A DNA stretch of 64,000 nucleotides from a bacterium. GTDB lineage: Bacteria; Patescibacteriota; Saccharimonadia; Saccharimonadales; UBA4665. Position numbers and translations under genes: made by a program. Positions 18,801 through 27,665 of the stretch are shown one piece after another (within the stretch, counting starts at the first letter, position 1; each line of letters begins with the position of its first letter). Under the pieces are notes generated by a model that was not told the origin of the DNA, made no database searches, and saw nothing but the letters and a program-made list of their open reading frames with translations. Where the stretch lies: assembly GCA_021799575.1 (NCBI GenBank), contig JAJZAD010000001.1, positions 1-64,000 of the forward strand. The letters run 5' to 3'.

Positions 18801-18945
18801 AGAAATAGTTGAATTTGATATTAGCCTAAACGCCAACGTGGGAGCCGGAACTTATTATGAATATTACCAACCCATACTAGAAGGTGCCCCAGGATTTGAC
18901 TGGAACATCGGAGGAATAGTCTGGACGAAAATAGTCGTACAATAA
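15844..18945 (+). CDS. Large secreted repeat surface protein (1033 aa)
   Basis: A signal peptide (to about residue 35, ending SAGAS) is followed by an N-terminal domain of about 300 residues. That domain has the segment VSAGTVIYDAAKVYGINPQVLLTTLEAQEG, shortened here to its core GINPQVLLTTLEAQEG, which recalls lytic-transglycosylase-like domains of Patescibacteria surface proteins. Four strong copies and one weak copy of a ~130-residue beta-sandwich module follow. Each has YQNxGNxPWYDN, HLATxNPxNR, PNRPxxNFS, VYxSxGTTLAxNQ and QPIxEG. The modules at about 735-865 and 895-1033 share a 38-bp identical DNA segment. It is probably a cell-surface adhesin or stalk; the function is inferred from architecture only. 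Confidence 0.8.
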   Translation: MNNTKHKFRNIGVFFGALIFMASSFMLMTRSAGASFNANNIMDDGVFDNVNTMNASQIDAWLNNNFGSSSCISTDHGFSAPQPIGYSPTGPTATGGFSYGGNVSAGTVIYDAAKVYGINPQVLLTTLEAQEGLLDGTGYYGCTPTAYTQAMGYDCPDGGSIYQYSGFELYAINGTPVTSTGSTGTCVDNAATAGFSRQVVVAAWQLSYDQQRSEGNVNWNVQVSNFPLSGDIWDNSDDPPSCYPYLMTQGTFERSTSSNYCPSSSTTPGNQAVYYSGNATIDGTNIYLDNGATAALYDYTPHFAGNENFDSLFEQYFGGIYASPYVAVYYNQSSYPQINQGQQATVFISYQNVGSMPWYDDNSLNSAPAGTDPVHLATANSLNRISEFSAGWPSPNRPDVNFSAVYLSDGLTLASNQNIVEPGQIAEFSFTVTDPTFLSAGTYQEYFQPIVEGTTDGLFPDTNTFLDITVNPATSVTLTSQSANPTLYDNVPSAAYVEYQNTGNVPLYDNISLPTAPAGTYPLHLATTNPLNSCSAFTGSDWSSCSRPSTNFAAVYESDGTTLASNQHVAQPGQIIKFIFSFLAPDQYASGSYQQEFQPILEGTSSGGISPSVSSYSLTVASSPSISYTDTPPSSVVANEPGQISINITNEGNTSLPSTSEVYTSNGGAFQASSWVSNTIIENLGVSLSPGQSINLTVPFLSPAIGGNYSIEISLVSSGSTTPLPGSISSFSEVVANVINQLTYISQSSYPTLTYDTQGLVYFEYQNSGNQPFYDNNSIGAATWRNPELVHMATENPLNRCSGFDDGWSSCSRPDVNFSAVYDSNGTTLAANQDIVMPGQIMKYTFLVQPEYWVQPNMYREYFQPVIEGSVYGGFNFIGTYMDINVQTPIYAAKYISESPYPTINTNGNTTIFFRFQNIGNLNWYDNNSVPVGRYPTHLATSNPINRISPFGGLWPSPNRPNLNFSKVYLSNGTTLAANQDIVTPGEIVEFDISLNANVGAGTYYEYYQPILEGAPGFDWNIGGIVWTKIVVQ

Positions 18946-18956
18946 AAATCAACTCT

Positions 18957-20267
18957 CTAAATAACTGAGCTGATAGCCTTGTATGTATCATGCCATGATG
19001 TGATTTTGTATTTTTGTATTATATCCGTTTCTTTTTTTCGCAACAAACTTGTATTGTTATAGTATTTTAAAATAAGGCTTAAGCACTGATTAGTATCATA
19101 AGGAGAGAAATATTCAATTAGGTCTCCTGCTATTTCTGGAATTGAAGATGAGTGAGATGCAATACAGAACTTACCATTAGCAAGTATCTCAGCAACAGGC
19201 AGACCCCATCCTTCATACATACTAGGATAAATCGCGAATGAACAGTTTTTGTATACCCAAGCTAAACTGTTATCTCCAACATTATTCAATATAAAAAGTT
19301 TGTCCTTAAGCACTGGATCATTATCAATTAGGTATTGGATATCGTCACTTAACCAACCTTTAGAGCCTATAATTACAAGTTGTGGCAAGTCTAGGCCCTT
19401 TTCAAGACCTAGTTTATAAGCATAATATAGCTCGGTATAGTTCTTCCTTATCTCAATAGTACCAATGCTGGCTACGAAAGGCTGAATAATTCTGGTGTCA
19501 GGGCATTGAGGATCATTTTTTGTTTTTATGTTGTCTCCTAATCTAATTACTCTAATCTCTGGCGGTTGAATTGCTAATAGATTGGCGAACTTAAGAATAT
19601 CGTTACGGGTATTCTCAGATATGGCTAGTAAAAGATCAGAATTTGACACAGCCTCAAACATATTTTGGGTGTATTGTTTAAAAATACTCGGGTGGTGAAG
19701 TTGTGGATTGAAGGGAATTACTAGATCATAAACTAACTGCACTAACTTAAATTTTTTTTTATAGTGTTCTTCAATGAGCTTATCTTGAATTTTAATATTA
19801 TCCCAAGGCTTACCCATTACTAGTACTATGTCGTCTTTTTCAAAGTCTATTGGTATGAGCTTAGGCTGTTTGTGGAGGGATATGGTTTTCAGGATACTCG
19901 TTTTGTGTTTTATGGATTTCGTAGTTACTAGGATTTTGGATAAAAGAAATTTGGCTTGCTTATTTTGTTTTATGTTTGGTGGTATATAAGGGGATAATGC
20001 GTTTTTGATTTTTTGTTCAAAACTTTCTGCTACTTTTATATCATCTGTAACACGACCAGCTTCTTCCACCCTCTTAATTATAGGCTCAAAACTGCTCTCA
20101 AAAAAACTATTACGCTTTTCATTATAAGACATGAATCTTACATCGAAGTTCGAATCTTTGTCTGAAAAGAACTCTTTAGCAACACCATATACTACCCTCT
20201 GAGTACCCCCATGTATCCCGTGCCATTGCTCTAGGTCAGTAAGGTCAATGTATATAATTTTACTCAT
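18957..20267 (-). CDS. GT4-family glycosyltransferase
   Basis: The 436-aa GT-B protein has an N-terminal donor loop-like HGIHGGTQRVVYG and a C-terminal GT4 half with PFVASIGTIEIRKNY and YEGWGLPVAEILANG. It is the last gene of a minus-strand run of four GTs behind the Wzm/Wzt exporter, so it probably builds the exported polymer. It overlaps the next gene upstream by 4 bp and ends 11 bp from the convergent surface-protein gene. Confidence 0.85.
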   Translation of the reverse strand: MSKIIYIDLTDLEQWHGIHGGTQRVVYGVAKEFFSDKDSNFDVRFMSYNEKRNSFFESSFEPIIKRVEEAGRVTDDIKVAESFEQKIKNALSPYIPPNIKQNKQAKFLLSKILVTTKSIKHKTSILKTISLHKQPKLIPIDFEKDDIVLVMGKPWDNIKIQDKLIEEHYKKKFKLVQLVYDLVIPFNPQLHHPSIFKQYTQNMFEAVSNSDLLLAISENTRNDILKFANLLAIQPPEIRVIRLGDNIKTKNDPQCPDTRIIQPFVASIGTIEIRKNYTELYYAYKLGLEKGLDLPQLVIIGSKGWLSDDIQYLIDNDPVLKDKLFILNNVGDNSLAWVYKNCSFAIYPSMYEGWGLPVAEILANGKFCIASHSSSIPEIAGDLIEYFSPYDTNQCLSLILKYYNNTSLLRKKETDIIQKYKITSWHDTYKAISSVI

Positions 20268-21475
20268 AAATTTTTTACCGCATTAATTAACTCTTTAAGG
20301 CTATGCTCCCATGTTACTGATGCTGCTTTATGATTTTCTTGGTCTGTTCTTTGCCTAAATGGTGCTACTAAAGCGTCATTAATACTACGCCGAAAGTTTT
20401 CTGAGTCATTCGCAATCCATAGATTAGGAAAGGTATTGTACCACTCAAAAGATCTAAGACCATACTGAGTAGTAACTACCTTTTTGTTTGCCAATATGGC
20501 CTCAGCTGTCTTTAAGTTTGAACCGCCACCTTCTGTTATAGGTAAAATTATAATATCACTTAATTTAATTAGAGCGCCGAGACCTTCGTCGTTTATACGA
20601 CCAACTGTAAATGCTCTACGCCAAAAAGTTGCGTCATATATGGAGCGGTTATCGTCTTTAATATCGTTTTTGAAATAATCTCCGATGCTACCCGCTAAGC
20701 ATATTCTAGTATCATAAGGAATGAACCCTAGACCCTTGCCAACCATATTATAAAAACCGGTCCAGTTTGGCGGATGGGCACTGCCTATAAACATAATTAA
20801 GCGATATATATTCCTGCTAACTAATTTTTTTTTCCAATAATCTAGTTCTTTTTTAGACGTTTTTATGGGATTTATGCCGTTAACGGCCAAGACCGTAGTT
20901 TTGGCGCCGTATGACTTTAGCACTGCAACATCTTGTTTTGTACAACCAACCGATAGATCACTATTTTTTGTTAAATCCATCTCTACATTTTTTATCTTTT
21001 CAATACAAATAGTAATATCTTTGATGGGCAAATTTGCCCCTTTTAGAATAGACTCCTTCATAGGAGCCTCTATATTATAGCTATTGTAAATCAGCTTATA
21101 GTGGTGTCCTATTTCATTTAATATGCTTTTCAGACCCAGGTATATAAATGGTTGGTGGATATCTATAATGTCAGGATCAAAATCAAGTAGCTCTTTTGTG
21201 AGCTTCTTTTTTACGACAAGATCAAGATTAATAGCCTCACCGCTGACAATATCGCTTGTATACGGAGATTGTGACACAATAGGGTCATATCTGCTGCCTA
21301 GAGGGATGTCGGATTCCGAATAATCACTGTAGTATCCCTTATAAAAAACAGCTACGTGTCTAACATGAAATCCATTCGCGTTATAACTGTCAACAATTGC
21401 TTTTAGGCGTTTTTGGCCGCCGTGTTGAGCGTTTTTTATAGGGAAAGTTGATATAACAAATATTTTTTTAGTCAT
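20264..21475 (-). CDS. GT4-like glycosyltransferase
   Basis: The protein (403 aa) has the N-terminal pattern FVISTFPIKNAQHGGQKRL and a C-terminal region with RLIMFIGSAHPPNW, ITEGGGSNLKTAEAILANKKVV, matching GT4 or closely related GT-B enzymes. It overlaps its neighbours on both sides by a few bases. Specificity is unknown; position suggests elongation of the exported polysaccharide. Confidence 0.8.
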   Translation of the reverse strand: MTKKIFVISTFPIKNAQHGGQKRLKAIVDSYNANGFHVRHVAVFYKGYYSDYSESDIPLGSRYDPIVSQSPYTSDIVSGEAINLDLVVKKKLTKELLDFDPDIIDIHQPFIYLGLKSILNEIGHHYKLIYNSYNIEAPMKESILKGANLPIKDITICIEKIKNVEMDLTKNSDLSVGCTKQDVAVLKSYGAKTTVLAVNGINPIKTSKKELDYWKKKLVSRNIYRLIMFIGSAHPPNWTGFYNMVGKGLGFIPYDTRICLAGSIGDYFKNDIKDDNRSIYDATFWRRAFTVGRINDEGLGALIKLSDIIILPITEGGGSNLKTAEAILANKKVVTTQYGLRSFEWYNTFPNLWIANDSENFRRSINDALVAPFRQRTDQENHKAASVTWEHSLKELINAVKNL

Positions 21476-23201
21476 AATGCTTATTAAATGAAAGACGATT
21501 ACGCATTGTCCTCTTAAAAACTTTGGAAGAATTGTTTATGAATTGGATTCTTTGTCTATCATTTAAACAATTGTCTACCATTCTCTCTATCTTATTGATT
21601 TGTGATACATTATAATTCTGCAGTCTAACTGTGGCTAATTGATTGCTCATAACAATATTTTTCAATTTTTTATAGCTATTACCTGAGCTTAGGTTGTATG
21701 CTACTATACCAGGAAATAAAAAAGCTCTCTGCATAGCTCTAGAGGGGAAAGCAGCATCATCTATAAGATAAAGGATAATATCATAGCTTTGATAGTTTGC
21801 TATAGTTAGTTTAGATATGTCCATAACTTTGCATCTTTCAACAAAATCCAAAAAAGTGGGTCTCTCCATTTCCCATGGCATATAACCATTACCATCAAAA
21901 AAATAATCGATGTAGTATTTATGAATAAGCTTGTTGTACAGTGGTTCCGCAAGCCTCCCAATCTGATTTGGTATACCCGGATTTAGTGATACAATGGCTA
22001 TTTTTTGACCCAAGTTTTCTGGGCTAATTGGTGAATATCTGGTTTTTGCTAAACTGTTAATACTAGACATAAACTGGTCTACGGTATTCTCCCAACGGTA
22101 TTTATCCATAATGAATCTATACTGAGCAGTTTTCTGTTTAAACCCTCTGCCATTAATAGCCGCTTTGATAGATTTGGCTAATTGGAGAGGGTTATCGGGT
22201 TCAAAGAAATAGAATGCAGAATTAGACATTTCTTTAAATACGTCTACCTCGGACACTACTATAGGTTTATTGTTGGCCACAGCATCTAATACTGGTAACC
22301 CAAGGCCTTCATATAAAGACCCGAACACAATAACATCAGCGTGTTGATATAGCCACTCCAGCTCTTCATCCGGTACGTTGTTGCTAAAAATAACGCCCCT
22401 TGATATGTTTCTTAATTGATCTTTTGACCTTGAGCTGAAAGAGGAGGTAATGATGAGCTTAAGGCCAGAACCATTTGTCTTAATATATTCTTCGAACCCC
22501 CGTACCACATTAGCATTATTTTTATGAGGCAAGTCTCCGCTGGGAAAAAGAATATATCTCATGCCCTCTTCTATGCAGTTTGGACGTTTTGGTGTATCCG
22601 ATATCTTTGTATACCCACCGTTGATTGTACTTACTTTATCTGTACTTAACCCGAAAACCCTCAAAAAATCCTGTTTAGTGGTTTCTGAAATAGATAAGAT
22701 TAAGTCAGCTGTGTAAATATTATTAAATCTTGTCATGTATAGCTGTTGGGGGAAGTACCCGCCAAGTTCTTTCCAGAAGAGTAGAGGAATGATATCGTAG
22801 GCCAGTAGAACTTTTTGTGACTTATCATAGAATTCTGCAAAAAAATCAAAACTAAATATCGATGGTAGCAGGTGTATTGTTGCCTCGTTGTCCTTAGCTA
22901 TTTTTGATATATAAGTATTCTGTGCAGTGACAAAATCCTCCTTTTTGTAGTTTTTATTCTTAGCTACTGGCAACTCAACAAACATCAACTCAATATTCGG
23001 GCAAAGCATTTTTATGACGTTAATACGATCTTTATTGCAGTCTAGGCTTAAATTCAGCAACAATTTTATGTCAAACAAAGTGTGTGCTTTTTCGTCTAAA
23101 TACTTCAGTAACTGAAGGGTATATTTACCCATACCTCTATACCAAGCGTCTGTCTGAAAAATTTGACCATCAATAATTAAAAGTTTCATCACTATTAGCA
23201 C
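21468..23201 (-). CDS. GT4-family glycosyltransferase with extra C-terminal domain
   Basis: Residues 1 to about 390 form a GT4 enzyme (RGMGKYTLQLL, ILFPSGDLPHKNN, GSLYEGLGLPVLDAV). The last ~180 residues begin around KIAIVSLNPGIPNQIGRLAEPL and look like the N-terminal lobe of a second GT-B protein. The gene could therefore be a fusion or a truncated bifunctional GT. The track start is GTG; the ATG four codons in (23189) is an alternative that removes the overlap with the preceding gene. Confidence 0.8.
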   Translation of the reverse strand: MLIVMKLLIIDGQIFQTDAWYRGMGKYTLQLLKYLDEKAHTLFDIKLLLNLSLDCNKDRINVIKMLCPNIELMFVELPVAKNKNYKKEDFVTAQNTYISKIAKDNEATIHLLPSIFSFDFFAEFYDKSQKVLLAYDIIPLLFWKELGGYFPQQLYMTRFNNIYTADLILSISETTKQDFLRVFGLSTDKVSTINGGYTKISDTPKRPNCIEEGMRYILFPSGDLPHKNNANVVRGFEEYIKTNGSGLKLIITSSFSSRSKDQLRNISRGVIFSNNVPDEELEWLYQHADVIVFGSLYEGLGLPVLDAVANNKPIVVSEVDVFKEMSNSAFYFFEPDNPLQLAKSIKAAINGRGFKQKTAQYRFIMDKYRWENTVDQFMSSINSLAKTRYSPISPENLGQKIAIVSLNPGIPNQIGRLAEPLYNKLIHKYYIDYFFDGNGYMPWEMERPTFLDFVERCKVMDISKLTIANYQSYDIILYLIDDAAFPSRAMQRAFLFPGIVAYNLSSGNSYKKLKNIVMSNQLATVRLQNYNVSQINKIERMVDNCLNDRQRIQFINNSSKVFKRTMRNRLSFNKHYD

Positions 23202-24637
23202 AGCCTTTTCAATATGTGTTTAACAGGACTCGCGATAATATGTCTTAGTCGCAAATAAATCACAAGACCACTTTTTTGAATTAGGTTAGGCTCTTCATCA
23301 ATATAATCGGATACAAGTCTTGCTTTTATTTCCTCTTTGTTATCAAGATTACTGCCCAAACGGTATGGCTCCAGCTTATTTTCGCCTAATAGCTTCCTTA
23401 TGGATAAGTCACATTTATTATAAATAACAATTAATCTTCTTATAATTGGTCCTCTTGTATCAATGTTGGTGGCGACCAAATCTAGTACGTTGAATAATTG
23501 TTTGGCAGTATTTTCCCATGTAAAAATTTCACTACGCTTAATTCCTAGTGATACTTTTTTTTGAGTTTGAGCATAATTTGCAATAGCTTTCTTAATCTCA
23601 TTGGTCATTTCTTTAGCTGATTCGGGTCTAAAATAATAGCCAGCATCACCAACTACTTCACGATGTGGTGGTATATCAGAAACCAGAACAGGGACAGAAC
23701 ATGACATTGCTTCGAGTGGAGTCATACTAAAACCTTCATAATAAGATGGTTGAATAAATAAATCCGAGCCACTATATATCGCTGGAAGATCTTGATTAGA
23801 AATGATTTTGTCTGGAATAAATATTTTTTCATCTAAACTTTTAAGTTTTTTAATTGTTTTTATTATCTGCTCATTAAGCCAGCCATCACCGCCTACTAGA
23901 ACCAACCCGTACGTTTTTTTAAGTCTTTTTGGTAAATTAACGTAGGCGTCCACAAGACTCTCTAGGTTTTTCCTAGGTTCTATATTGCCCACAAAAAGCA
24001 AATATTTGTCATAGGTTATGTTATATTTCTTTTTAGCTGTCTCGATTTCTTCTTTCGACCGCCTGTAAAAATGGCTCTTATTCACACCCAAATAAACCAC
24101 ATTGATATTGTCGTATGGGTACCCAATTAGTTTTGCAATCTCTTTCTTGGTGAATTCCGAGATTGCTATAATAACTTGTGTTCGGAATGCCCACGTTTTT
24201 ATATATTTTTGTAAATACTTTAGATTCTTCGGTTGAATATATTGCGGATACCTCATAAATGCGAGGTCGTGAAAATACGTTACTGAGGGTGATTTCCAAA
24301 GCGGCCAATTTTTATAATTAGGAAATACGTATATGCCTTCTCCTACAATCAAATCAATAGGCAACATTAATCGTAATCTTAGGAGTGCCTCCATAATCTT
24401 AGCTGGGAGTGGCAACGTTTTAACAGAAACATTTTTGTAGTTATCATATTCTGCTAGATATCTCTTTTTGAATAGTGTTACAAGGATTTTTATTTCACAA
24501 GTGTCATCGATTATATTACTTAAGGATTTTATTGTGTTATCAAGTGCAACGCCAACACCGCTTTTAAAGGGAATAACTAGGCTCATCCCATCTATAAATA
24601 TGCTCTTCCCTATATTATTTTTTTGGCTGGCTGACAT
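23195..24637 (-). CDS. GT4-family glycosyltransferase
   Basis: The protein is 480 aa. GT4 motifs are clear: LLFVGNIEPRKNLESLV, YYEGFSMTPLEAMSCSVPVLVSD and DAGYYFRP. The last ~80 residues form a charged tail beyond the usual GT4 end. It is the first GT after the ABC transporter ATPase gene and overlaps it by 23 bp, implying co-expression with the exporter. Confidence 0.87.
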   Translation of the reverse strand: MSASQKNNIGKSIFIDGMSLVIPFKSGVGVALDNTIKSLSNIIDDTCEIKILVTLFKKRYLAEYDNYKNVSVKTLPLPAKIMEALLRLRLMLPIDLIVGEGIYVFPNYKNWPLWKSPSVTYFHDLAFMRYPQYIQPKNLKYLQKYIKTWAFRTQVIIAISEFTKKEIAKLIGYPYDNINVVYLGVNKSHFYRRSKEEIETAKKKYNITYDKYLLFVGNIEPRKNLESLVDAYVNLPKRLKKTYGLVLVGGDGWLNEQIIKTIKKLKSLDEKIFIPDKIISNQDLPAIYSGSDLFIQPSYYEGFSMTPLEAMSCSVPVLVSDIPPHREVVGDAGYYFRPESAKEMTNEIKKAIANYAQTQKKVSLGIKRSEIFTWENTAKQLFNVLDLVATNIDTRGPIIRRLIVIYNKCDLSIRKLLGENKLEPYRLGSNLDNKEEIKARLVSDYIDEEPNLIQKSGLVIYLRLRHIIASPVKHILKRLC

Positions 24638-25841
24638 GTTGTACCGTTAGTTTATATTGTGGGAAAATTAAGTATGGGTTTTGTTCTCTTTTTTCTACAC
24701 TAAACTGGACGGCCTCTTCCCACCAATCATATACGTCCTCATAACTTTCATTTTGTATCGCTAAATCAATATAATACAGCCCCGTGTTTAGTATGTTCGG
24801 AACTTGCCAAACAAGCTCTATTTTTTGGCCTTTAGTGAATTTACTAAACGAATGATTTTTGAGTTTTGTGTTGGTTCCCATAATAGCCTCGTCTTTTTCA
24901 TTTCGAATTTTAAAACCAAAAACACACTCATTATTAATATAATCAGAAGCTAAAGCCAACGTTTCAAGAATAAAGAATGTTTCTTTGTCGGTCAGTTTTG
25001 TACAATTTATAGAAACGCTTGTGTACTTAACGCGCCAATCGCCCCATCTTTTTTTTCTATTATAGACATCTCCTTTGGATTCTTTACCTTGGTTTTGTTC
25101 TATAAACATTCTTGTGTAGGCCATTGATACATCATATGCCGCCCCTGTGATTACGGGCCTGCTTCCCTCTATTAACATGGCTCGGTCGCAATATTCTTGA
25201 ATGGCATTCATATCATGACTAACAAAAATAACAGTCTTTTTTTCTTTTTTTAAATTCTTGAAGTAACGAAAACATTTTTTTTGAAAATCAGCATCACCGA
25301 CAGCTAATACCTCATCAATTAATAATATTTCAGCTTTTGCTCGAATAGCCAAAGAGAACGCTAGCCTGACCTGCATCCCTGAAGAGTAGTTTTTAAGCTT
25401 CTGGTCCATGAATTTTTCAAGTTCTGCGAAACTAACAATGTCCTTATACATAGAATTTATCTCAGCTCTACTGAATCCTGTCATCGCCCCATTGAGGTAT
25501 ATGTTTTCTCTGCCAGTCAACTCACCATTAAAGCCAACGCCTAGCTCGATAAACGGCATTAATTTGCCGTTTATTTGAACTTGCCCTGTAGTTGGCTGGT
25601 AAATTCCGGCAATAATTTTAAGCAAGGTGCTCTTGCCGCTGCCATTGCGGCCCACAATCCCAAAAAATTCCCCCTTTTTTATCTCTAGGTTGATATCGCT
25701 AAGAGCATGTTGTATTTCAACTGGACCCTTACGCATTTTTAACATAGACGTGAAAGTACCTTTAAGAGTATTGGCTCGTTCATGTGGTAATTTAAAGACT
25801 TTGCCTACATTAGTAACTTTGACCGCTAGATTATTGTCCAC
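24615..25841 (-). CDS. wzt: Polysaccharide ABC exporter ATPase (Wzt-type)
   Basis: The protein carries Walker A GRNGSGKST (residues 64-72), signature YSSGMQVRLAFS, Walker B EILLIDEVLAVGD and the switch FVSHD, as in ABCH-type polysaccharide exporters. A C-terminal domain of about 140 residues (from about 265) resembles the carbohydrate-binding Wzt domain that recognises a finished chain end. Together with the permease it moves a lipid-linked polymer across the membrane. The permease gene stops 2 bp before its start. Confidence 0.93.
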   Translation of the reverse strand: MDNNLAVKVTNVGKVFKLPHERANTLKGTFTSMLKMRKGPVEIQHALSDINLEIKKGEFFGIVGRNGSGKSTLLKIIAGIYQPTTGQVQINGKLMPFIELGVGFNGELTGRENIYLNGAMTGFSRAEINSMYKDIVSFAELEKFMDQKLKNYSSGMQVRLAFSLAIRAKAEILLIDEVLAVGDADFQKKCFRYFKNLKKEKKTVIFVSHDMNAIQEYCDRAMLIEGSRPVITGAAYDVSMAYTRMFIEQNQGKESKGDVYNRKKRWGDWRVKYTSVSINCTKLTDKETFFILETLALASDYINNECVFGFKIRNEKDEAIMGTNTKLKNHSFSKFTKGQKIELVWQVPNILNTGLYYIDLAIQNESYEDVYDWWEEAVQFSVEKREQNPYLIFPQYKLTVQHVSQPKK

Positions 25842-25843
25842 TA

Positions 25844-26647
25844 CTAAATCTCCTCAGCAAAATTTCTTGATCTTTTTTTAAAATAAAGCATAGACAAAAC
25901 CGTAAGTATCAATGTTATTCCTATTGGTACTAGCCATACATAACCTGAATGATAGAGCTGACCTATTGTTTGTGTTCTTCTTGTAACTAAAACATATCTT
26001 GCATCTTGAATTATTTGTGCAAGCGGGTTCAGTATTGCCAATACAGCATATTTATGAGGTAATCTGCTTAGTGGGTAGAAAATGGGGGTCGCATAAAACC
26101 CAAGTTGAAGCAAAACCTCCCACACATAGGAAAGATCACGAAACCTTACATAAAGAGTGCTAAGAAAAAATGACAGCGCGATTGAAACAAAAAACAACTC
26201 TACAATAAGAGGTATCAGCCACAATGCTCTTATTGTCACTCCTACATGACCTACTATCATAAACACAGCAATAATAATAAAGTTAAGGAAAAGGTTTATC
26301 AGCGCCGACATTGAACCCGACAATATCACAGTATATCGAGGGAAGTTGATTTTACGCAGCAAATCTCCCCGCCCCACAATAGCCCCAACACCACCTCCAG
26401 TTACTTCTGTAAAATAATTCCATAAAACAATGCCTAGTAGTAGATAGACAGGATAGTGTGGTACAGCGTTTCCTACCTTAAGCAGTTTAGTAAATACCAC
26501 GTATAAGATTAAAAACAATAGGAGTGGACGCAAAAGAGACCATATATACCCTAAAATAGAATCTTGGTATCTCAGTTTAAAATCGGTCCTGACTAGCTCT
26601 CTCAACAAAATAACGGAATATCGATAGCGCTCGCGAATTTTTCTCAT
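25844..26647 (-). CDS. wzm: Polysaccharide ABC exporter permease (Wzm-type)
   Basis: This 267-aa protein has about six membrane helices and the ABC-2 pattern (LVRTDFKLRYQDSILGYIWSL near the start, then YVWEVLLQLGFYATPIFYP). It matches the Wzm/TagG family in length and layout. It is the first gene of a six-gene minus-strand operon with Wzt and four GTs, divergent from the rmd-like gene. Confidence 0.93.
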   Translation of the reverse strand: MRKIRERYRYSVILLRELVRTDFKLRYQDSILGYIWSLLRPLLLFLILYVVFTKLLKVGNAVPHYPVYLLLGIVLWNYFTEVTGGGVGAIVGRGDLLRKINFPRYTVILSGSMSALINLFLNFIIIAVFMIVGHVGVTIRALWLIPLIVELFFVSIALSFFLSTLYVRFRDLSYVWEVLLQLGFYATPIFYPLSRLPHKYAVLAILNPLAQIIQDARYVLVTRRTQTIGQLYHSGYVWLVPIGITLILTVLSMLYFKKRSRNFAEEI

Positions 26648-26747
26648 TGTTTAACCTATTTTACCCTGAATGGTACCACTCAACAATTTGATTAATTAAT
26701 CCTTTAAGGTTGTTGTGACTTCGACTAATCTAATATAGCCTATAAAC

Positions 26748-27665
26748 ATGAATACCGTATTAGTCACCGGCGCCAACGGCTTTGTTGGCAGTCATTTAGT
26801 TCAAGATTTAACTGAAAATGGTTATAGGATAGTTGGGGTTGGCGGTAAGGGTGGCATACAGGCAAAGTCATCGCACATCAGTCAGCATCTTGTTTTGGAC
26901 TTAACTCAGGCTAGTGAAGCTCAAACTATAGACTTTAAAAGGATTGACTATGTTGTCCATTTAGCCGGCCTAGCTGCTGTCGGAGATTCTTTGAATAAAC
27001 CGATGAAATATATTCAGACCAATATGGGTATTGAGCTGAACCTGTTTGAAGTTGCACTATCACAAAACTGTTTCCCGAAGTTTTTAATTATCAGCAGTGG
27101 CAGTTTATATGATCCGCAAGACCCGTTACCTCTATCTGAAAATTCTAAAATATTACCGACCTCTCCTTATGCCGTGAGTAAGATCGGGCAAGAAGAGCTG
27201 TCAAGGTATTACATGAGCCGAGGTTTTGAGTGCATCATTGCCCGACCCTTTAATCACATCGGTCCTGGCCAAGGACCGGGTTTTATAGTGCCTGACTTAG
27301 CCAGACAAATCATGGCAGCTAAAAGACATGACAAAAAAGACATAACTGTCGGTAATCTCGATACAAAGAGGGATTACACCGACGTAAGAGATATAGTGCG
27401 GGCGTACCGGCTGCTACTAGAAAAAGGTAAGCCTGGAGAAATATACAATGTCTGCTCTGGTAAGTCGATGAGTGGTAACGAAATATTTGAGATCCTAATG
27501 GCTACGGCTGGCATAAGATTAAAAGCCGTGGTAGACAAAACTAAGCTAAGACCAACCGAAGCAACAGATATATTCGGATCACATGAAAAAATAACCAGAG
27601 ATACAGGTTGGAAGCCGGAAATCCAAATTAATAAAACTTTAAAGGACGTTCTACAAACTATTTAA
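26748..27665 (+). CDS. rmd: GDP-4-keto-6-deoxymannose reductase (Rmd-like)
   Basis: The short-chain dehydrogenase (extended type, 305 aa) has the NAD(P) loop GANGFVG (residues 8-14) and catalytic YAVSK near residue 141. The segment ARPFNHIGPGQGPGFIVPDLARQI is characteristic of Rmd/GDP-mannose-related reductases. It would reduce the Gmd product to GDP-D-rhamnose. It converges with gmd, overlapping it by 8 bp. There is no SD; a TAATAT box ends 11 bp before the ATG, suggesting a very short or absent leader. GDP-fucose synthase or another SDR is the main alternative. Confidence 0.82.
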   Translation: MNTVLVTGANGFVGSHLVQDLTENGYRIVGVGGKGGIQAKSSHISQHLVLDLTQASEAQTIDFKRIDYVVHLAGLAAVGDSLNKPMKYIQTNMGIELNLFEVALSQNCFPKFLIISSGSLYDPQDPLPLSENSKILPTSPYAVSKIGQEELSRYYMSRGFECIIARPFNHIGPGQGPGFIVPDLARQIMAAKRHDKKDITVGNLDTKRDYTDVRDIVRAYRLLLEKGKPGEIYNVCSGKSMSGNEIFEILMATAGIRLKAVVDKTKLRPTEATDIFGSHEKITRDTGWKPEIQINKTLKDVLQTI

